NCBI GenBank assembly: GCA_012799935.1
Contig: JAAZKG010000115.1
Coordinates: 1 to 37,679, forward strand
Length of the DNA: 37,679 nucleotides
Direction: 5' to 3'
DNA from: Erysipelotrichia bacterium
Lineage (GTDB): Bacteria; Bacillota_I; Bacilli_A; Erysipelotrichales; Erysipelotrichaceae
Both the position numbers and the translations under genes were made by a program. The notes beneath the pieces were generated by a model. It was not told where the DNA came from, did no database searches, and saw only the letters and a list, made by a program, of their open reading frames with translations. Positions 26,236-34,386 of this stretch are shown piece by piece (within the stretch, counting starts at the first letter, position 1; each line of letters starts with the position of its first letter).

Positions 26236-26967
26236 TTATTTATTTAAAACATAATTTACCTTATCAATCATAGCATTTACTTCAGCATCAATAAATTGCT
26301 TTCCTTTTTCCTTAGAAGCTGAAGTAGCATCACCCATTATTCCATGCTCTGAAAATTCAATCCATCTATATGTAGATTCCTTTAAATCAGAAGGTAATAT
26401 TGGATAATGTGTAATAGCTTTTTCCATATCAACACCAGCTTCATCACATTCTAATGCCTGTGATGTTTCAAGTTCATCAGCATGCGCCAAAAACGGATCT
26501 TTATATGGAGAATCACATATTTGTTCTTGGATTTTTCTAACAACACTCAATTCACTTAATATAACAAGTTTTAAACCATTATATTTCCCAGATTCTTCCC
26601 TAATAGTTTGTTTCATAACTGCCCAATTTCCACCATGATGGGAAATAAGAAAAATAATTCTAAAACCATTATCATATAATGACATTATCAAATCCGCTAA
26701 TAATGATTTCATTGTATTATAGCTTATTGTCAATGAACCTGGATATCCGTATAGTGAATATACCATTCCATAAGGAACTAGAGGCATTTTTATAATACCA
26801 GTGGCTTCACAAATTCTTTTGGATTTCTCTTCTACAATACTATTATCTATATCTATATTCAAGTGTGGGCCATGAGCCTCTATTGCTCCCAATGGTAGTA
26901 AACACGCTTTTTTTGTTTTTACAATTTCCTGACATTCTGGCCATTTAAGTTTTCCCCACTCAATCAT
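26236..26967 (-). CDS. Creatininase family metal-dependent hydrolase
   Basis: Hydrolase of 243 residues from a family that opens cyclic amides (creatininase, FAPy deformylase) or acts on peptides (MftE). Metal ligands are all present: Glu and His in GAIEAHGPHLN (about 27-37), Asp in NIDIDN, His in SHHGGNW (about 108-114) and Glu in HADELETS (about 160-167). ATG with AAAAGGAG upstream. It is the last gene of the catabolic cluster on this strand. A cyclic amide or lactone intermediate is a reasonable guess for its substrate; true creatininase activity is not implied. Confidence 0.88.
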   Translation of the reverse strand: MIEWGKLKWPECQEIVKTKKACLLPLGAIEAHGPHLNIDIDNSIVEEKSKRICEATGIIKMPLVPYGMVYSLYGYPGSLTISYNTMKSLLADLIMSLYDNGFRIIFLISHHGGNWAVMKQTIREESGKYNGLKLVILSELSVVRKIQEQICDSPYKDPFLAHADELETSQALECDEAGVDMEKAITHYPILPSDLKESTYRWIEFSEHGIMGDATSASKEKGKQFIDAEVNAMIDKVNYVLNK

Positions 26968-27039
26968 GATAAATCTCCTTTTCTACTACTCACATAATTT
27001 GAATATTTGTTTTTCAGCCATAGTAAGCCAACTCTTAAA

Positions 27040-27059
27040 GTGCAATACATGTATTACAC
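27040..27059. promoter_or_regulatory. Near-perfect 20-bp palindrome upstream of the creatininase-family gene
   Basis: GTGCAATACATGTATTACAC is a palindrome with one mismatched pair; the central AATACATGTATT is perfect. It lies between the 122-residue gene and the creatininase-family start, about 75 nt before the latter. It shares the ACATGT core with the palindrome before the dehydrogenase gene. A dimeric regulator site is likely; which regulator is unknown. Confidence 0.5.
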
Positions 27060-27086
27060 CTATTATCGGTTTTTCATTTAAATTTA

Positions 27087-27455
27087 TTATTTGTTTCCTT
27101 CTTTATAAAAATAATCTTCTATTTCTTTCAAACCACAAACTGGGCAAACTGGGATTTCCTTTCTGTTCATTTTTAATCTTTGAACTTCTGGGTTGTTAAT
27201 GTCATTCAATGCACAGTTCTTATCAACATGATAATAACCCTTTCCTTCATCAAAATAAACTACTGGATTCTGTTTTTCAATTCTAATTTGATTTAATGAA
27301 CCTATTGTATTTAATATTGTGGCAAACACTAAAGGAATAAATGCAAAAATAACACCAATCAAAATTATCACTTCTCTTTTTGTAATATAACCATATAAAA
27401 TAACTATTATTGCTATAGCAATTATTAATGTAATTATTATCTGCGTTTTTTTCAT
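27087..27455 (-). CDS. Small membrane protein with zinc-ribbon-like tail
   Basis: I do not recognise the family of this 122-residue protein. Two membrane helices lie at about 4-25 and 29-50 with a short turn between. The C-terminal 50 residues hold YYHVDKNCALND and CPVCGLKE, so one His and three Cys could bind zinc, in the manner of other small YH...C...CxxC modules. An upstream TTG (27476) overlapping the dehydrogenase end is in frame, but the GGAG site 9 nt before the ATG at 27455 fits the ATG. It starts 4 nt after the dehydrogenase stop and is surely co-transcribed with it. Confidence 0.7.
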   Translation of the reverse strand: MKKTQIIITLIIAIAIIVILYGYITKREVIILIGVIFAFIPLVFATILNTIGSLNQIRIEKQNPVVYFDEGKGYYHVDKNCALNDINNPEVQRLKMNRKEIPVCPVCGLKEIEDYFYKEGNK

Positions 27456-27459
27456 AAAA

Positions 27460-28632
27460 TCATTCTCCATCTCCAAATGTCCAATTTCCTAAGACTTTTT
27501 CTTTCTGATTTTCTTTTAAAAACATTTTCTTAGCTTCTTTTTTAACTGTATTTGGAATATATCCACCCAATGTTCTTTTGGTATTATTTGCATCAGAAAC
27601 TCTATTTTCCATATCTTCGCAAGCTTTTAATGACATTGTTATATTGTTTTTCAATAAGATTTTCATTGTAGTTTTAAAATCCTCTAATGATTCAACAATT
27701 TCTAAAAACTTTTGCTTTTCATAATTATTTACATATTTGATTGAATGTTCTAAAAAAACGGTTTCAAAAAATGCACAAGCAACGCCATGTGGTATAGAAG
27801 CATTTTCGGTCAAAATATAACCTGCAGGATGTGGAAATCCTGTTCCACTTAAAGCTATTGCCATACCACCATACAATGATCCATAATGCTGATTGCGTCT
27901 TAATTCTTCATCATTTGGATTAAATTCTCCATCAGCTATTTTTTTCAAACATGAATATGTTAACTCCGTTCCTCTCATAGCTAAAAGATTTGATAATTCT
28001 GTAGCATTTGTACTAAACCAACTTTCGACACAATGACACAATGCATCCAATCCAGTTGCTACAGTCAATCTTATAGGCATTGTCATTGTGTATCTATAAT
28101 CATAAAATGCCACTTTCGGAAACATTTCATTAGAAACAACAACCCTCTTTATGCCATTGCTGTCTTCTGTTAAAACAATTACATTTCCAATTTCACTTCC
28201 AGTACCAGCAGTAGTGCTTATTACAGCAATGTTTAAACATTTTGTAATTGTTTTAGAATAGATTTCTTCTGGTTTTTCAAAATTCATAGAGGCAAACACT
28301 GCAGCAGCTTTTGTTCCATCTATAACTGAGCCACCGCCTACCGCTAACAAGTAATCTGCTTTATAATTTCTAGCTATCTCACCTGCTTTATACGATGTTA
28401 ACAAAGTGGGATTCTCTACTAATTCATCAAACAAAATATATTCTATATTTTCTTTTTTAAACGCTTTTTTAATATCAGTTAAAGCGCCACATAATTCTGC
28501 TGAATTTCCACTCGTTAAAATCATGCATCTTTTTCCCAAATTTGAAAAATAACCAGATTGACTAATAACACATTTTTCCCCACTTACTATTCGTGTTGGC
28601 AAATACATATCAAATAATTTCACATTTATCAC
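27460..28632 (-). CDS. Iron-containing alcohol dehydrogenase
   Basis: NAD(P)-dependent dehydrogenase of 390 residues (family III, iron type). The nucleotide-binding GGGS is in LLAVGGGSVIDGTKA (about 95-109). Metal ligands are Asp and His in GLDALCHCVES, His in SIPHGVACAFF, and a second His 14 residues later in FLEHSIKY, the FucO-like D-H-H-H set. Substrates in this family are short alcohols, diols or aldehydes. The start is uncertain: GTG at 28632 has GGTGAT just before it, and GTG at 28623 is also possible. An unusual leader hairpin precedes it. It lies in the PTS cluster, where it may interconvert a sugar-derived aldehyde and alcohol. Confidence 0.92.
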   Translation of the reverse strand: MINVKLFDMYLPTRIVSGEKCVISQSGYFSNLGKRCMILTSGNSAELCGALTDIKKAFKKENIEYILFDELVENPTLLTSYKAGEIARNYKADYLLAVGGGSVIDGTKAAAVFASMNFEKPEEIYSKTITKCLNIAVISTTAGTGSEIGNVIVLTEDSNGIKRVVVSNEMFPKVAFYDYRYTMTMPIRLTVATGLDALCHCVESWFSTNATELSNLLAMRGTELTYSCLKKIADGEFNPNDEELRRNQHYGSLYGGMAIALSGTGFPHPAGYILTENASIPHGVACAFFETVFLEHSIKYVNNYEKQKFLEIVESLEDFKTTMKILLKNNITMSLKACEDMENRVSDANNTKRTLGGYIPNTVKKEAKKMFLKENQKEKVLGNWTFGDGE

Positions 28633-28680
28633 ATATCACCAAATGTTTTATATTTGATGTTTTCCTTTCTAGCCTATTAC
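28633..28680 (-). promoter_or_regulatory. Structured leader of the dehydrogenase gene
   Basis: A strong ribosome-site-like AGAAAGGA (28663-28670) lies 30 nt before the GTG start. Between them CATCAAAT (28652-28659) and ATTTGGTG (28637-28644) form an 8-bp hairpin with one G-T pair. The GGTG of a second ribosome site is inside the right arm. The same arrangement, with near-identical sequence around it (GTAATA..TAGAAAGGA), precedes the TrpA-like gene. Confidence 0.6.
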
Positions 28681-28704
28681 TTAACCAAACATATTTTATA
28701 GACC

Positions 28705-28718
28705 ACAAACATGTTTGT
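28705..28718. promoter_or_regulatory. Perfect 14-bp palindrome before the dehydrogenase gene
   Basis: ACAAACATGTTTGT reads the same on both strands and lies about 75 nt before the start, the same distance as the ACATGT-cored palindrome before the creatininase-family gene. A candidate operator. Confidence 0.5.
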
Positions 28719-28813
28719 TCATTATTTATACTAATTATTATTCATATAGTTTTTTGATATTATCAAGTATGCCTTCAAAAATAAAAGATATCATTTATTC
28801 TATAATTAAGAAC

Positions 28814-28834
28814 GTAATAACTTCATATTATTAC
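28814..28834. repeat. Inverted repeat downstream of the phosphotriesterase-family gene
   Basis: GTAATAA and TTATTAC are perfect 7-bp arms around a 7-nt loop. On the minus strand only a weak T-rich tract follows. It could be a weak terminator or an mRNA-end hairpin. Confidence 0.45.
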
Positions 28835-28945
28835 TTTTCGCCCAAAAACAATTTAATTATTATTCAACCCACAACTTAAATTCTTTGTTTTCTACAATTA
28901 ATTTTTCAATTCAATTTAAACCTTTTTTATAATTAATTATTTATT

Positions 28946-29920
28946 TTATTTAATTGGTTCACCAGCAAAAAAACGTCGTGGATTTTCAATAATCATCATA
29001 TTTATTTGTTCTTCTGTTATTCCTCTTTGTCTTAACATTGGAAGTAGATTAACAAATAATTCGCAATAATCCCTAATAGATGTATTTCTACTTGCATCAC
29101 GTTTGAATGGTGAAAAAGAATAGGCATAATCGCTTGCCGCTCCAGCATCATGAGATAAAAAAATATGCTTTTCATAGCCTTTCCCTTTTTTTATTAAATT
29201 TGATATAATGTTCGCTAATTGTTCAGTCGTGTTTCTATGGGTAATTCCTATTTGATCAGCACCAACATATGAACCCTTATCCATAATGAACATAATATAT
29301 TCTTCATCCATACAATCAAATGTGTGCCCAATATAAATTTTATGTGGAGCTACACCAGCTTTTAAAAAAATGTTTTGCTGATAAATACCTTGTTTTAACT
29401 TACTTTGTGTATGAGTCATAATTGGGCAGCCTGTAACTAAAGATGCTTTCGCAGCAGCAAGCATCATAATTTGATTTACTTCACTTTCTCCTCTATATTT
29501 ATCAGTTGCCACTTTAATAAAACCAGCTTTATAATCTGTTCCTTCAATGCCCTCTGTTAAATCTCTTATAAAGTAACTAGCCAAACAATCCACATCTGTT
29601 CCACGCATTATCCATGGTTCTTCCATAAAATACAATCCCGTAGCACAAATAATATTTATTCCTGCACGTCTCGCCCCTTCTTGCATTGTTTGAAGGTCTC
29701 TTCCTAAATTTACAGGTGTAGGATCAACCATTGTTTTAACCCCATATTTTTTTACTGCTTCAACATTTTTAACAAACAAGTCCAAAGTTTCATCCATATC
29801 ACACCAATCTTTATAAGCATGCATCATAGACATATCCAAACTTGCAATATGTTCATGCATCAAAGTGATGCCCATTTCTTCTGTATTAATTGGACCTAAT
29901 ACACTATTAACAATTGCCAT
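28946..29920 (-). CDS. Phosphotriesterase family hydrolase (Php-like; possible phospho-lactonase)
   Basis: Zinc amidohydrolase of 324 residues from the ATG at 29920. The family includes E. coli Php and lactonases acting on sugar-lactone phosphates. Metal ligands are visible: HEH near residue 21, the carboxylated Lys in FIKVATDKYRG, His in THTQ and in IGHTFD, and Asp in LSHDAGAAS. An in-frame ATG 8 codons upstream (29944) has no ribosome site; the chosen ATG has AAAGGAT. In E. coli php lies in the yhf operon with yhfZ; here a YhfZ-like regulator is also present. Hydrolysis of a phosphorylated lactone made from the PTS sugar is my inference. Confidence 0.9.
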   Translation of the reverse strand: MAIVNSVLGPINTEEMGITLMHEHIASLDMSMMHAYKDWCDMDETLDLFVKNVEAVKKYGVKTMVDPTPVNLGRDLQTMQEGARRAGINIICATGLYFMEEPWIMRGTDVDCLASYFIRDLTEGIEGTDYKAGFIKVATDKYRGESEVNQIMMLAAAKASLVTGCPIMTHTQSKLKQGIYQQNIFLKAGVAPHKIYIGHTFDCMDEEYIMFIMDKGSYVGADQIGITHRNTTEQLANIISNLIKKGKGYEKHIFLSHDAGAASDYAYSFSPFKRDASRNTSIRDYCELFVNLLPMLRQRGITEEQINMMIIENPRRFFAGEPIK

Positions 29921-29980
29921 AATTTCATCCTTTATGATAAACATGTACTTTATCTATATATGAATATCATTTTCCTTTCT
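29921..29980 (-). promoter_or_regulatory. Leader of the phosphotriesterase-family gene with mini-ORF
   Basis: AGAAAGGA (29973-29980) is followed 2 nt later by a tiny ORF, MIFIYR (29950-29970). Downstream GATAAA and TTTATC form a 6-bp hairpin with a 7-nt loop, then AAAGGAT and the true ATG. This fits the shared leader plan of the cluster. The rest of the 29981-30214 gap holds a TATAAT near 30090 on the minus strand and no gene. Confidence 0.45.
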
Positions 29981-30214
29981 AAAATTTATATAATATAATG
30001 AAAAATCTTTTTTGTGCTTCATCTTCTTCAAAAGGAGTGAGTCAGTAAGTTTAACTATTTTGGTTCTATTCAAATTGCCAAATGCATACAATTATACTTG
30101 TAGCTATTTTCATTTCCATAACAACACCAAAAGTTAAATTTATTTCTATGAAAATTTTCTTTGAATAAATTAATTTTTTTTAATATGTTAACAATGACCT
30201 AAAAAGATTGTTTA

Positions 30215-30964
30215 TTATCTTACCAGTCCGTCAGCATATTTTTTATACTCCTTTATTGTTTTCTTTAGTTTTTCTAAATCGCCGTATTCATTAATCAGTA
30301 GACTTCCTAAAATATAGCCATCCGCACCAGATTCATAAATAATCTTTAAATCCTCTGGTTTTCTAATACCTTTTGCACAATAGATAGGGCGGTTTGGACA
30401 TTCTCTACGTAAAATAGTCACACACTCTTTTAATCTATTGGTAGTATAACCAGCTTTTAATTCACTTTCATAAGGCAGCGCTTGCATATAAATAAATCCA
30501 TTTCCATCTTTTGCTTTTGCCAATTCCTCTTCTTTCATATAATACGAAACTGAAGATTGTGTTAGCATCAAACCAGCAGATTTGTAAGAATCAATTAAAT
30601 CCTGAGTATAAGTACCCACCATGAAAATCGTGGCAATGTTGTTATTCTTAAAAAACTTGATTATATTATCAACTCCCAACGCATTTGTCATTTCCATATA
30701 TATACCAGGATAAACTTCAATATTTGGGTATTTTTTTTTGAATTTAGAAATTTCTTCTAAATGTTTTTTGTAATCAGAGCATTTTTGATAAGCTTCAATT
30801 GCCCATGGTTTTAAATGATCTTGTTCACGATATGGATTAGATACAGGAATTGACCATTCAATAGCTTCACAGCCAGCTTCAACATAGATATCTAAAATTT
30901 TTTCACTTTCTTCTATTGATGGAAAACCACTAAGAAACCAACATATCATCTTCATATTTATCAC
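30215..30964 (-). CDS. TrpA-like TIM-barrel protein, not a true tryptophan synthase alpha
   Basis: Protein of 249 residues with the fold and length of tryptophan synthase alpha. The catalytic Glu equivalent to Glu49 is kept in AIEWSIPVSNP, but the Asp60 position is Glu and the usual SDPxADGP is SNPYREQD. Phosphate-binding parts remain: KGIRKPEDL and DGYILGSLL. No trpB or other trp gene is nearby. A phosphate-bearing substrate and retro-aldol chemistry, as in TrpA, are plausible, but the substrate cannot be indole-glycerol phosphate by context. The start is GTG 30964 or ATG 30955. It follows the EIID gene and has the cluster's hairpin leader. Confidence 0.85.
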   Translation of the reverse strand: MINMKMICWFLSGFPSIEESEKILDIYVEAGCEAIEWSIPVSNPYREQDHLKPWAIEAYQKCSDYKKHLEEISKFKKKYPNIEVYPGIYMEMTNALGVDNIIKFFKNNNIATIFMVGTYTQDLIDSYKSAGLMLTQSSVSYYMKEEELAKAKDGNGFIYMQALPYESELKAGYTTNRLKECVTILRRECPNRPIYCAKGIRKPEDLKIIYESGADGYILGSLLINEYGDLEKLKKTIKEYKKYADGLVR

Positions 30965-31012
30965 ACATCATCAAATTAGTTTTTAGGTTTGATGTTCTCC
31001 TTTCTAACTTAT
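30965..31012 (-). promoter_or_regulatory. Structured leader of the TrpA-like gene
   Basis: AGAAAGGAG (30997-31005) is 32 nt before the GTG. CATCAAA (30988-30994) and TTTGATG (30969-30975) form a perfect 7-bp stem. With the hairpin folded, only about 6 nt separate the ribosome site from the GTG. Near-copy of the leader at 28633-28680. Confidence 0.6.
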
Positions 31013-31091
31013 TACAAAAATATACATATTTATAATTATATATGTTTTTAGTGTAATCAATATAATATTTTTTACAACTAGTATCTTACTT

Positions 31092-31128
31092 AATAAGCGT
31101 AGTTCTTATATTAGGAACTACGCTTATT
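31092..31128. terminator. Strong 14-bp hairpin after the PTS EIID gene
   Basis: AATAAGCGTAGTTC (31092-31105) pairs perfectly with GAACTACGCTTATT (31115-31128), 9-nt loop. It lies 5 nt past the EIID stop. The T-run is good on the plus strand but poor on the minus strand, so for the minus-strand operon it may be a partial terminator or an mRNA-protecting hairpin before the TrpA-like gene. Confidence 0.7.
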
Positions 31129-31132
31129 TTTA

Positions 31133-31960
31133 CTACATAATCCCTAATAATGTTAAAACAACTACAACTATCAACGTTCCAAAAACTAGAACTGTAGTAT
31201 TAACTCTTTTCTTACGTAAATTTAAGAATAAGAAAATTACTGCCAATTTCAGCAAACCAGGAAAAATACCATCAATTACAGACTGTAGTGATGTCATTGC
31301 ACCTTCAACCCCATAAGTGTAAGCCAAATTAACACGTACTGTGTTATAACACATTCCACCTACGACCATCAAACCTAGTATTGATGCTCCCTCTAGAATT
31401 ATATTCATTAATCCTGATTTTTGTAATCTAGTAAGAAGGTCTGTTCCCATTTCATAGCCTATATGGCCACCATAAAAACGACAGACCAGAGCAGGGATAT
31501 TGTAGACTAAAGCATAAATTAGCATGCCAATAGCCTGTCCTTCTAACATCATTGATATGCCAATTGAAGCACCGATAATACGGAAACAGCTCAAGAAAAT
31601 TGAGTCAAAGATTCCAGACATAGGTCCCATTAATGCTGCCTTTACAGAGTTAATTGTCTGCACATCAAAATCTGGATCCGTTTTATTCTGTTCTTCAAGA
31701 GCTACCATCAGTCCACCAAACCAACTATAAACTTGTGGTGTAGTGTTATACCATACTAAATGACGTTGCAATGCTTCTGAAAAGGCTTCTTTGTCGTCAC
31801 CATATATTTTCTTTAAGCAAGGTCCGACCATAAAACAGAATGGTTTATGCGTTAGTCTTTCATAGTTACAAGAACATGCACCCAATAATGAGCGCCAATT
31901 AAGAGCTGAAATTTCTTTTTTGGTTAATAATTTTTCTCTAGTTTGTACATTAGAAGTCAT
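31133..31960 (-). CDS. PTS mannose-family EIID component
   Basis: Membrane subunit of a mannose/fructose/sorbose-family phosphotransferase, 275 residues from the ATG at 31960. It opens LTKKEISALNWRSL, as EIID proteins do, and contains FCFMVGPCLKKIYGD and LMGPMSGIFDSIF (about 117-129), the conserved EIID region. One or two hydrophobic helices lie near the C-terminus. Two earlier in-frame ATGs exist, but GGAGGAGG is 6 nt before the ATG at 31960. It overlaps the EIIC stop by 11 nt, so it is coupled to EIIC. Substrate unknown. EIIA is not in the window. Confidence 0.92.
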   Translation of the reverse strand: MTSNVQTREKLLTKKEISALNWRSLLGACSCNYERLTHKPFCFMVGPCLKKIYGDDKEAFSEALQRHLVWYNTTPQVYSWFGGLMVALEEQNKTDPDFDVQTINSVKAALMGPMSGIFDSIFLSCFRIIGASIGISMMLEGQAIGMLIYALVYNIPALVCRFYGGHIGYEMGTDLLTRLQKSGLMNIILEGASILGLMVVGGMCYNTVRVNLAYTYGVEGAMTSLQSVIDGIFPGLLKLAVIFLFLNLRKKRVNTTVLVFGTLIVVVVLTLLGIM

Positions 31961-32747
31961 CTTCATCCTCCTCCGCTCCAGCAACAGCTGTAGCAACATC
32001 TCCTGTCCTTAACGATTGTGCAATTGAACCAAGGTCAAACCTCAGATATATAATAATCATTCCAAGAACTGCTATACCAATTGTTGGCATATTGAAAAAC
32101 GCAACCAAAATAAATCCCAAGAAAAAATATGGAGCATTATTCTTGTTCATAATCATTGAAATCAAAATAGCCATACCAATTGCAGGTAATACTCCACCTG
32201 CATTTGCCATACCATTCATGATTGGCTCTGGAATCTTATTGACTAATGCAACTACCGTTTCACTACCATACATCCAAGCCAAAAATACAATTAAGAATTT
32301 CAGCAGGATATTCCCAATACCTTCTAGGAACATAACTAAATATACGCCTTTATCATTTCCTTCTTCAGCATATTTATCTGCAATCTTAGAACTGAACGAG
32401 TATAATGCCCATAATATATCTTGTAGCGATGTAGTTATGACCGCAATTGGTACAGCCAAAAGCAATGCAGCATTAGTATCCAGTCCTGCAGATATTGTAA
32501 ATGCAGTCGCTAAAATACTGCTTACTCCTGCATCTGGAGCCTGATAACCACCAATAACAACGTTTCCTAAAAAGTATGATTCCAAAATAGCTCCTAAATA
32601 TAAGCCTGTTTGGAAATCACCCATAATTGCACCAGCTAATGGTGCAAGAATAATTGGCCTATTGAGATAAGGGCAACCAATCCACCAGTCAAAGTGACAA
32701 TAGCCACCAAGTAATCCCAATAAAATTGCCTGAGTCAAATGTGACAT
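31950..32747 (-). CDS. PTS mannose-family EIIC component
   Basis: Sugar-channel membrane subunit of 265 residues, mostly hydrophobic with about seven to eight helices. The family pattern PIILAPLAGAIMGDFQTGLYLGA (in part) near residues 32-54 and the GGYQAPDAGVSS loop near 66 are typical EIIC features. The tail is acidic (EEDEDDF). The ATG at 32747 has no ribosome site within 12 nt; AGAAAGGAG is 34 nt upstream with a hairpin and a mini-ORF between. A good promoter lies at 32914-32942. First gene of the EIIC-EIID pair. Confidence 0.92.
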   Translation of the reverse strand: MSHLTQAILLGLLGGYCHFDWWIGCPYLNRPIILAPLAGAIMGDFQTGLYLGAILESYFLGNVVIGGYQAPDAGVSSILATAFTISAGLDTNAALLLAVPIAVITTSLQDILWALYSFSSKIADKYAEEGNDKGVYLVMFLEGIGNILLKFLIVFLAWMYGSETVVALVNKIPEPIMNGMANAGGVLPAIGMAILISMIMNKNNAPYFFLGFILVAFFNMPTIGIAVLGMIIIYLRFDLGSIAQSLRTGDVATAVAGAEEDEDDF

Positions 32748-32790
32748 ATTAAGCTAATTGATATGATTCTTATCATATCTCTCCTTTCTA
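32735..32790 (-). promoter_or_regulatory. EIIC leader with mini-ORF and hairpin
   Basis: AGAAAGGAG (32781-32789) is followed 4 nt later by an ORF of 13 residues, MIRIISISLICHI (32735-32776), whose stop lies inside the EIIC gene, past its ATG. The first codons also form an 8-bp hairpin, GATATGAT with ATCATATC. EIIC itself has no nearby ribosome site, so leader translation or folding probably sets its expression. Confidence 0.55.
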
Positions 32791-33244
32791 GTCTTCATTA
32801 TGTTAAAACTACATATCAATTGCGAAGACTCAACAATTAATATTAAATACAAAGAACATATTTACAATATTTTTTATATATTTTTTATATATATTCTCTG
32901 TTATTCTAGTTTTAGTATAATTCATAAATTTCCTTTTGTAAAGGCATTTTTTATATATTTATATTGTATATTAAAGATATATTATAAATATATCACTTTA
33001 ATTTTTTTTAAAAAAAATTGTATTCAATATGTATGTCTAGGCTTTTTCTATTGTTCTTCTATAAGTTTTCTGTCAATTAAACTCTTATACAGAAAAAAAT
33101 ATCATTTAAATTCTATTGTTAGTTCTATTATTATTATATTTATACAAATTAATCAATCATAAAAAGTTAAAGCAAATTCTTACTGACATAATTAAAAATA
33201 TATAATTTAACCTTTATTTTCTAATTAGGTCTCTTTTTTTATAT
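32791..33244. other. Divergent AT-rich region between EIIC and the YhfZ-like regulator
   Basis: About 530 nt in all lack a credible gene. It holds the EIIC promoter and leader on one side and the regulator promoter on the other. An ORF of 120 codons on the plus strand (32800-33162) is Ile/Tyr/Phe-rich, has no ribosome site and covers the EIIC promoter, so I do not count it. Confidence 0.55.
32914..32942 (-). promoter_or_regulatory. Promoter of EIIC-EIID with dyad at the -35
   Basis: -35 TTTACA (32937-32942) and -10 TATACT (32914-32919) are 17 nt apart, each one base from consensus. The -35 is embedded in the dyad CCTTTTGTAAAGG (32932-32944, plus strand). The same dyad and promoter layout recur at 37058-37089. 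The leader is about 160 nt long. Confidence 0.7.
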
Positions 33245-33274
33245 TTTACTTTTTTTGTAAAAACAATGTATAAT
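33245..33274 (+). promoter_or_regulatory. Promoter of the YhfZ-like regulator, apparently leaderless
   Basis: -35 TTTACT (33245-33250), spacer 18, -10 TATAAT (33269-33274). A start 7 nt on is the ATG at 33281 itself. There is no ribosome site. Confidence 0.55.
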
Positions 33275-33280
33275 ACCTAT

Positions 33281-34192
33281 ATGAGTAATATTAACAATAA
33301 AAAGTCATATGTAGAAACGGAATTAGCCAAAGAATTCTTGTTATTAACACCAGGAGATAGTTTGCAATCAATTTCTTATTACGAAGAAAGATTTAATGTC
33401 TCGCGTGGCACAGTTCAAAAAGCTATTAAAGCTTTAGGTGAAAGCGGTGCAGTAAAAATTGAAACACGAGGACGAAATGGTTCTTTTATTCAAGAAATAG
33501 ATTATGCTATGGTTCAAGAATATTATGGTATTGGAACAATCATTGGTTGTTTAACAATGCCTGCTTCAATAACAACAAAAGGCTTAATAACCGCACTGTA
33601 CAATAATCTAAATATCTTAGATTGTAACATAGTTTATGCAAGAAATGCTGAAATAAGAATTAAGATGTTAAAAAAAGGGAAATGTGATTTTACTGTTTGT
33701 TCATTACACTCAGCGTTACTTTATTCAAAAAATCAAAATGATATTAAGATTCTATTTAACTTTGGCCCATACACATATACATCTGAACGTATAAAAATTT
33801 TTAGAGATTCTTCCAAAACAGATTTTGACACAACCATGAGAATAGCTTATGATTCGGAAAATGACGATTATGTTGGGTTGATGAATTTTCTGTTAGACAA
33901 CAATAAAAAATATAATCTCGTTGAAACAAAAACACAACGAATTTTAAAAGCGTTAAGAGATAATCTTGTTGATGCAGGAATGTGGTCTATTGATGATGCC
34001 AAAACAATTGATATGAATTTAGGCATTGCAAAAATAACAACCCCTGATGTCATTGATTATACCACAGCAGTACTTCTTGTTAGATCAGATGATTTCTTGA
34101 CCCAAAGTCTATTAGAGAAATATATCAATATATCAAGGGTTATTAAAACCCAGTATGAAGTGGTAAATGGATTGAGAGAACCAGATTACTAA
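33281..34192 (+). CDS. YhfZ-like GntR/HTH transcriptional regulator
   Basis: DNA-binding regulator of 303 residues from the ATG at 33281. Residues about 8-70 form a winged helix (ISYYEERFNVSRGTVQKAIK then ESGAVKIETRGRNGSFI). The rest resembles the YhfZ C-terminal domain, a periplasmic-binding-protein-like ligand domain (YGIGTIIGCLTMPAS, then CDFTVCSLHSALLY). The family is known from E. coli yhfZ, beside php, and is uncharacterised. An in-frame ATG at 33266 overlaps the -10 box, so it cannot be the start. It is divergent from EIIC and very likely controls the PTS cluster, possibly sensing the phosphorylated substrate. Confidence 0.85.
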   Translation: MSNINNKKSYVETELAKEFLLLTPGDSLQSISYYEERFNVSRGTVQKAIKALGESGAVKIETRGRNGSFIQEIDYAMVQEYYGIGTIIGCLTMPASITTKGLITALYNNLNILDCNIVYARNAEIRIKMLKKGKCDFTVCSLHSALLYSKNQNDIKILFNFGPYTYTSERIKIFRDSSKTDFDTTMRIAYDSENDDYVGLMNFLLDNNKKYNLVETKTQRILKALRDNLVDAGMWSIDDAKTIDMNLGIAKITTPDVIDYTTAVLLVRSDDFLTQSLLEKYINISRVIKTQYEVVNGLREPDY

Positions 34193-34386
34193 AACCTGAT
34201 AAATAATAAAACTATTTTTAAACTATGGACTTAAAATAATTTGAGCAATATTATAGCAAATCAGATGTTATAATAAAAGTCAGACATATATTAAAAAGGT
34301 TGCAATAAAAATAAATCTCAATCTTCCCTTTATAATAAAAACATTAAATAATTAGCCAATAAAAGGTTATTAAGGATAAAAAAAGG
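34193..34386. other. AT-rich gap after the regulator
   Basis: No ORF, no convincing terminator and no repeat. It leads into the IS21-like remnant at 34387. Confidence 0.5.

Larger units (their letters stand above)
28681..28945. other. Long AT-rich gap between the phosphotriesterase-family and dehydrogenase genes
   Basis: Together with the leader this makes a 313-nt gap without a gene, unusual for an operon. It contains the palindrome ACAAACATGTTTGT at 28705-28718 and the dyad at 28814-28834. A possible minus-strand -10 (TATAAA) lies near 28725. A separate promoter for the dehydrogenase is likely. Confidence 0.5.

Noticed and set aside
30215-30964. Annotation as tryptophan synthase alpha (trpA)
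   Set aside because: Asp60 position is Glu, no trpB or other trp genes, and the gene sits in a PTS catabolic cluster.
32092-32544. Plus-strand ORF of 150 codons inside EIIC
   Set aside because: Mirror of EIIC coding bias; EIIC motifs are clear on the other strand.
32800-33162. Plus-strand ORF of 120 codons between EIIC and the regulator
   Set aside because: Low-complexity Ile/Tyr/Phe composition, no ribosome site, and it lies across the EIIC promoter.
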